Shown in pieces: positions 63,327-64,000 of a DNA stretch of 64,000 nucleotides; position 1 is the stretch's first letter; each line of letters starts with the position of its first letter. Under the pieces are notes generated by a model that saw only the letters and a program-made list of their open reading frames with translations, ran no database searches and was not told where the DNA came from. The translations under genes and the position numbers were made by a program. This DNA comes from SB25 sp050180705 (lineage in GTDB: Bacteria > Bacteroidota > Bacteroidia > Bacteroidales > Tenuifilaceae), in the NCBI GenBank assembly GCA_050180705.1, contig JBFXDX010000018.1, positions 1-64,000 on the forward strand. The letters are read 5' to 3'.

Positions 63327-64000
63327 TTAAAAAATTGCAACACCATTCTCGCCTGTCGATTTTGCAAAGGCTCTAAACATTCCGGTAGTATTCATGGTTA
63401 GGCAAACCTCACCATTTTTGTCAACCGCAATTATACCTCCATCGCCACCAGCCTTCACTAATTTACCTTTTACCACAAGGTTGGCTGCATCGCTCAGGCT
63501 TAACCCTTTATACTCCATCAACGCCGATATATCGTGAGCAACAGTATAACGAATGAAGTACTCGCCATGACCGGTTGCCGATACTGCACACGTTGCATTA
63601 TTAGCATAGGTTCCTGCACCAATAATTGGCGAATCGCCAACACGGTTGTAGCGTTTATTGGTCATCCCGCCAGTAGAGGTACCTGCCGCTAAATTCCCAT
63701 GCATATCCAAAGCAACACAACCCACGGTTCCCATTTTCTCCTTGCTGAGTACCGTTTGTAAATCGTCCCAACGCTTCTGCGTAAAAAAGTAGCTGCTATC
63801 GACCATCTCTGCACCCAGACTACGCGCAAAGTCCGAAGCCCCTTTTCCAACCATCATCACATGCACCGATTTCTCCATCACTAAACGTGCTGTACTTATT
63901 GGGTTTTTAATATCGCCAACACCAGCAACTGCACCTGCTGCAAGATTACTTCCATCCATGATTGAAGCATCCATCTCGTTTTTTCCATCGTGAGTAAACA
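63327..64000 (-). CDS. Isoaspartyl peptidase/L-asparaginase (Ntn hydrolase), 5' end cut by window
   Basis: The reading frame stays open to the window edge (FTHDGKNEMDASIMDGSNLA), so the N-terminus lies outside and 224 codons are visible. The family marks are DASIMDGSNLAAGAVAGVGD and the autocleavage threonine in HGNLAAGTSTGGMTNKRYNR (G-T-S-T-G-G), followed by VGDSPIIGAGTYANNATCAV and SATGHGEYFIR. The precursor cleaves itself before that threonine, which becomes the nucleophile. The enzyme removes isoaspartyl residues or hydrolyses asparagine. It is the first visible gene of the minus-strand cluster that ends with the M64 peptidase. Confidence 0.92.
   Translation of the reverse strand, partial: FTHDGKNEMDASIMDGSNLAAGAVAGVGDIKNPISTARLVMEKSVHVMMVGKGASDFARSLGAEMVDSSYFFTQKRWDDLQTVLSKEKMGTVGCVALDMHGNLAAGTSTGGMTNKRYNRVGDSPIIGAGTYANNATCAVSATGHGEYFIRYTVAHDISALMEYKGLSLSDAANLVVKGKLVKAGGDGGIIAVDKNGEVCLTMNTTGMFRAFAKSTGENGVAIF

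Overview
The window looks like a chromosomal segment of a Bacteroidota bacterium, most likely Bacteroidales or a relative. It is AT-rich. Starts lack Shine-Dalgarno sequences, and one clear promoter of the Bacteroidota type (TTTG-N19-TAATCTTG) precedes rocD. The housekeeping gene set is typical of the phylum: a PPi-type phosphofructokinase, M13 and M64 peptidases, SIMPL, Gcw_chp/TorF-like and DUF4369-TlpA proteins, and a MutS-like protein next to a TrmJ-like methylase. No tRNA, rRNA, transposase, integrase or CRISPR array was seen.

Region 1 (about 0.1-21.2 kb) is a defence island with every gene on the minus strand. In transcription order it holds a zinc-ribbon/PD-(D/E)XK protein; a type III restriction-modification (RM) system (mod, res); a type I RM system (hsdM, a HEPN-type protein, an MNT-HsdS fusion, hsdR); a two-helix membrane protein; a single-chain type IIG/ISP-like RM enzyme followed by a PLD-type nuclease and a helical protein; and small unknown or WG-repeat genes. 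The modules are separated by three 129-135 bp imperfect palindromes (called B here). Both RM modules are also bracketed by a shorter covarying hairpin (called A here, five copies in one orientation). Each module starts with a core that is repeated inverted in the B site at its own far end. This is the geometry expected of integron gene cassettes, here carrying whole RM operons. It is the most unusual feature of the window.

Region 2 (21.2-23.8 kb) is a junction rich in short-period repeats: a 7-bp pyrimidine-rich array, a duplicated block of about 190 bp, and an 11-unit 21-bp array. It surrounds one gene with a C-terminal carboxypeptidase-regulatory-like domain. Related 21-bp arrays lie at the left edge of the window and at 55.3 kb.

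Region 3 (23.8-64 kb) is mostly core genome. It contains a redox cluster (nitroreductase/flavin-reductase fusion, FMN/4Fe-4S membrane protein, divergent HxlR regulator); envelope proteins; a patatin; a FIST histidine kinase; ornithine aminotransferase; two zinc peptidases; a GH35 beta-galactosidase; MutS-like and TrmJ-like genes; a chemoreceptor; phosphofructokinase; a TlpA-like protein; a DUF255 protein; a class IV aminotransferase overlapping an omega-amidase-like nitrilase; a hybrid kinase next to a TPR-SpoIIE phosphatase; and a minus-strand cluster of asparaginase (cut by the window end), two small membrane proteins, a D-serine dehydratase/D-threonine aldolase-like enzyme and an M64 peptidase. 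Several intrinsic terminators separate these units.
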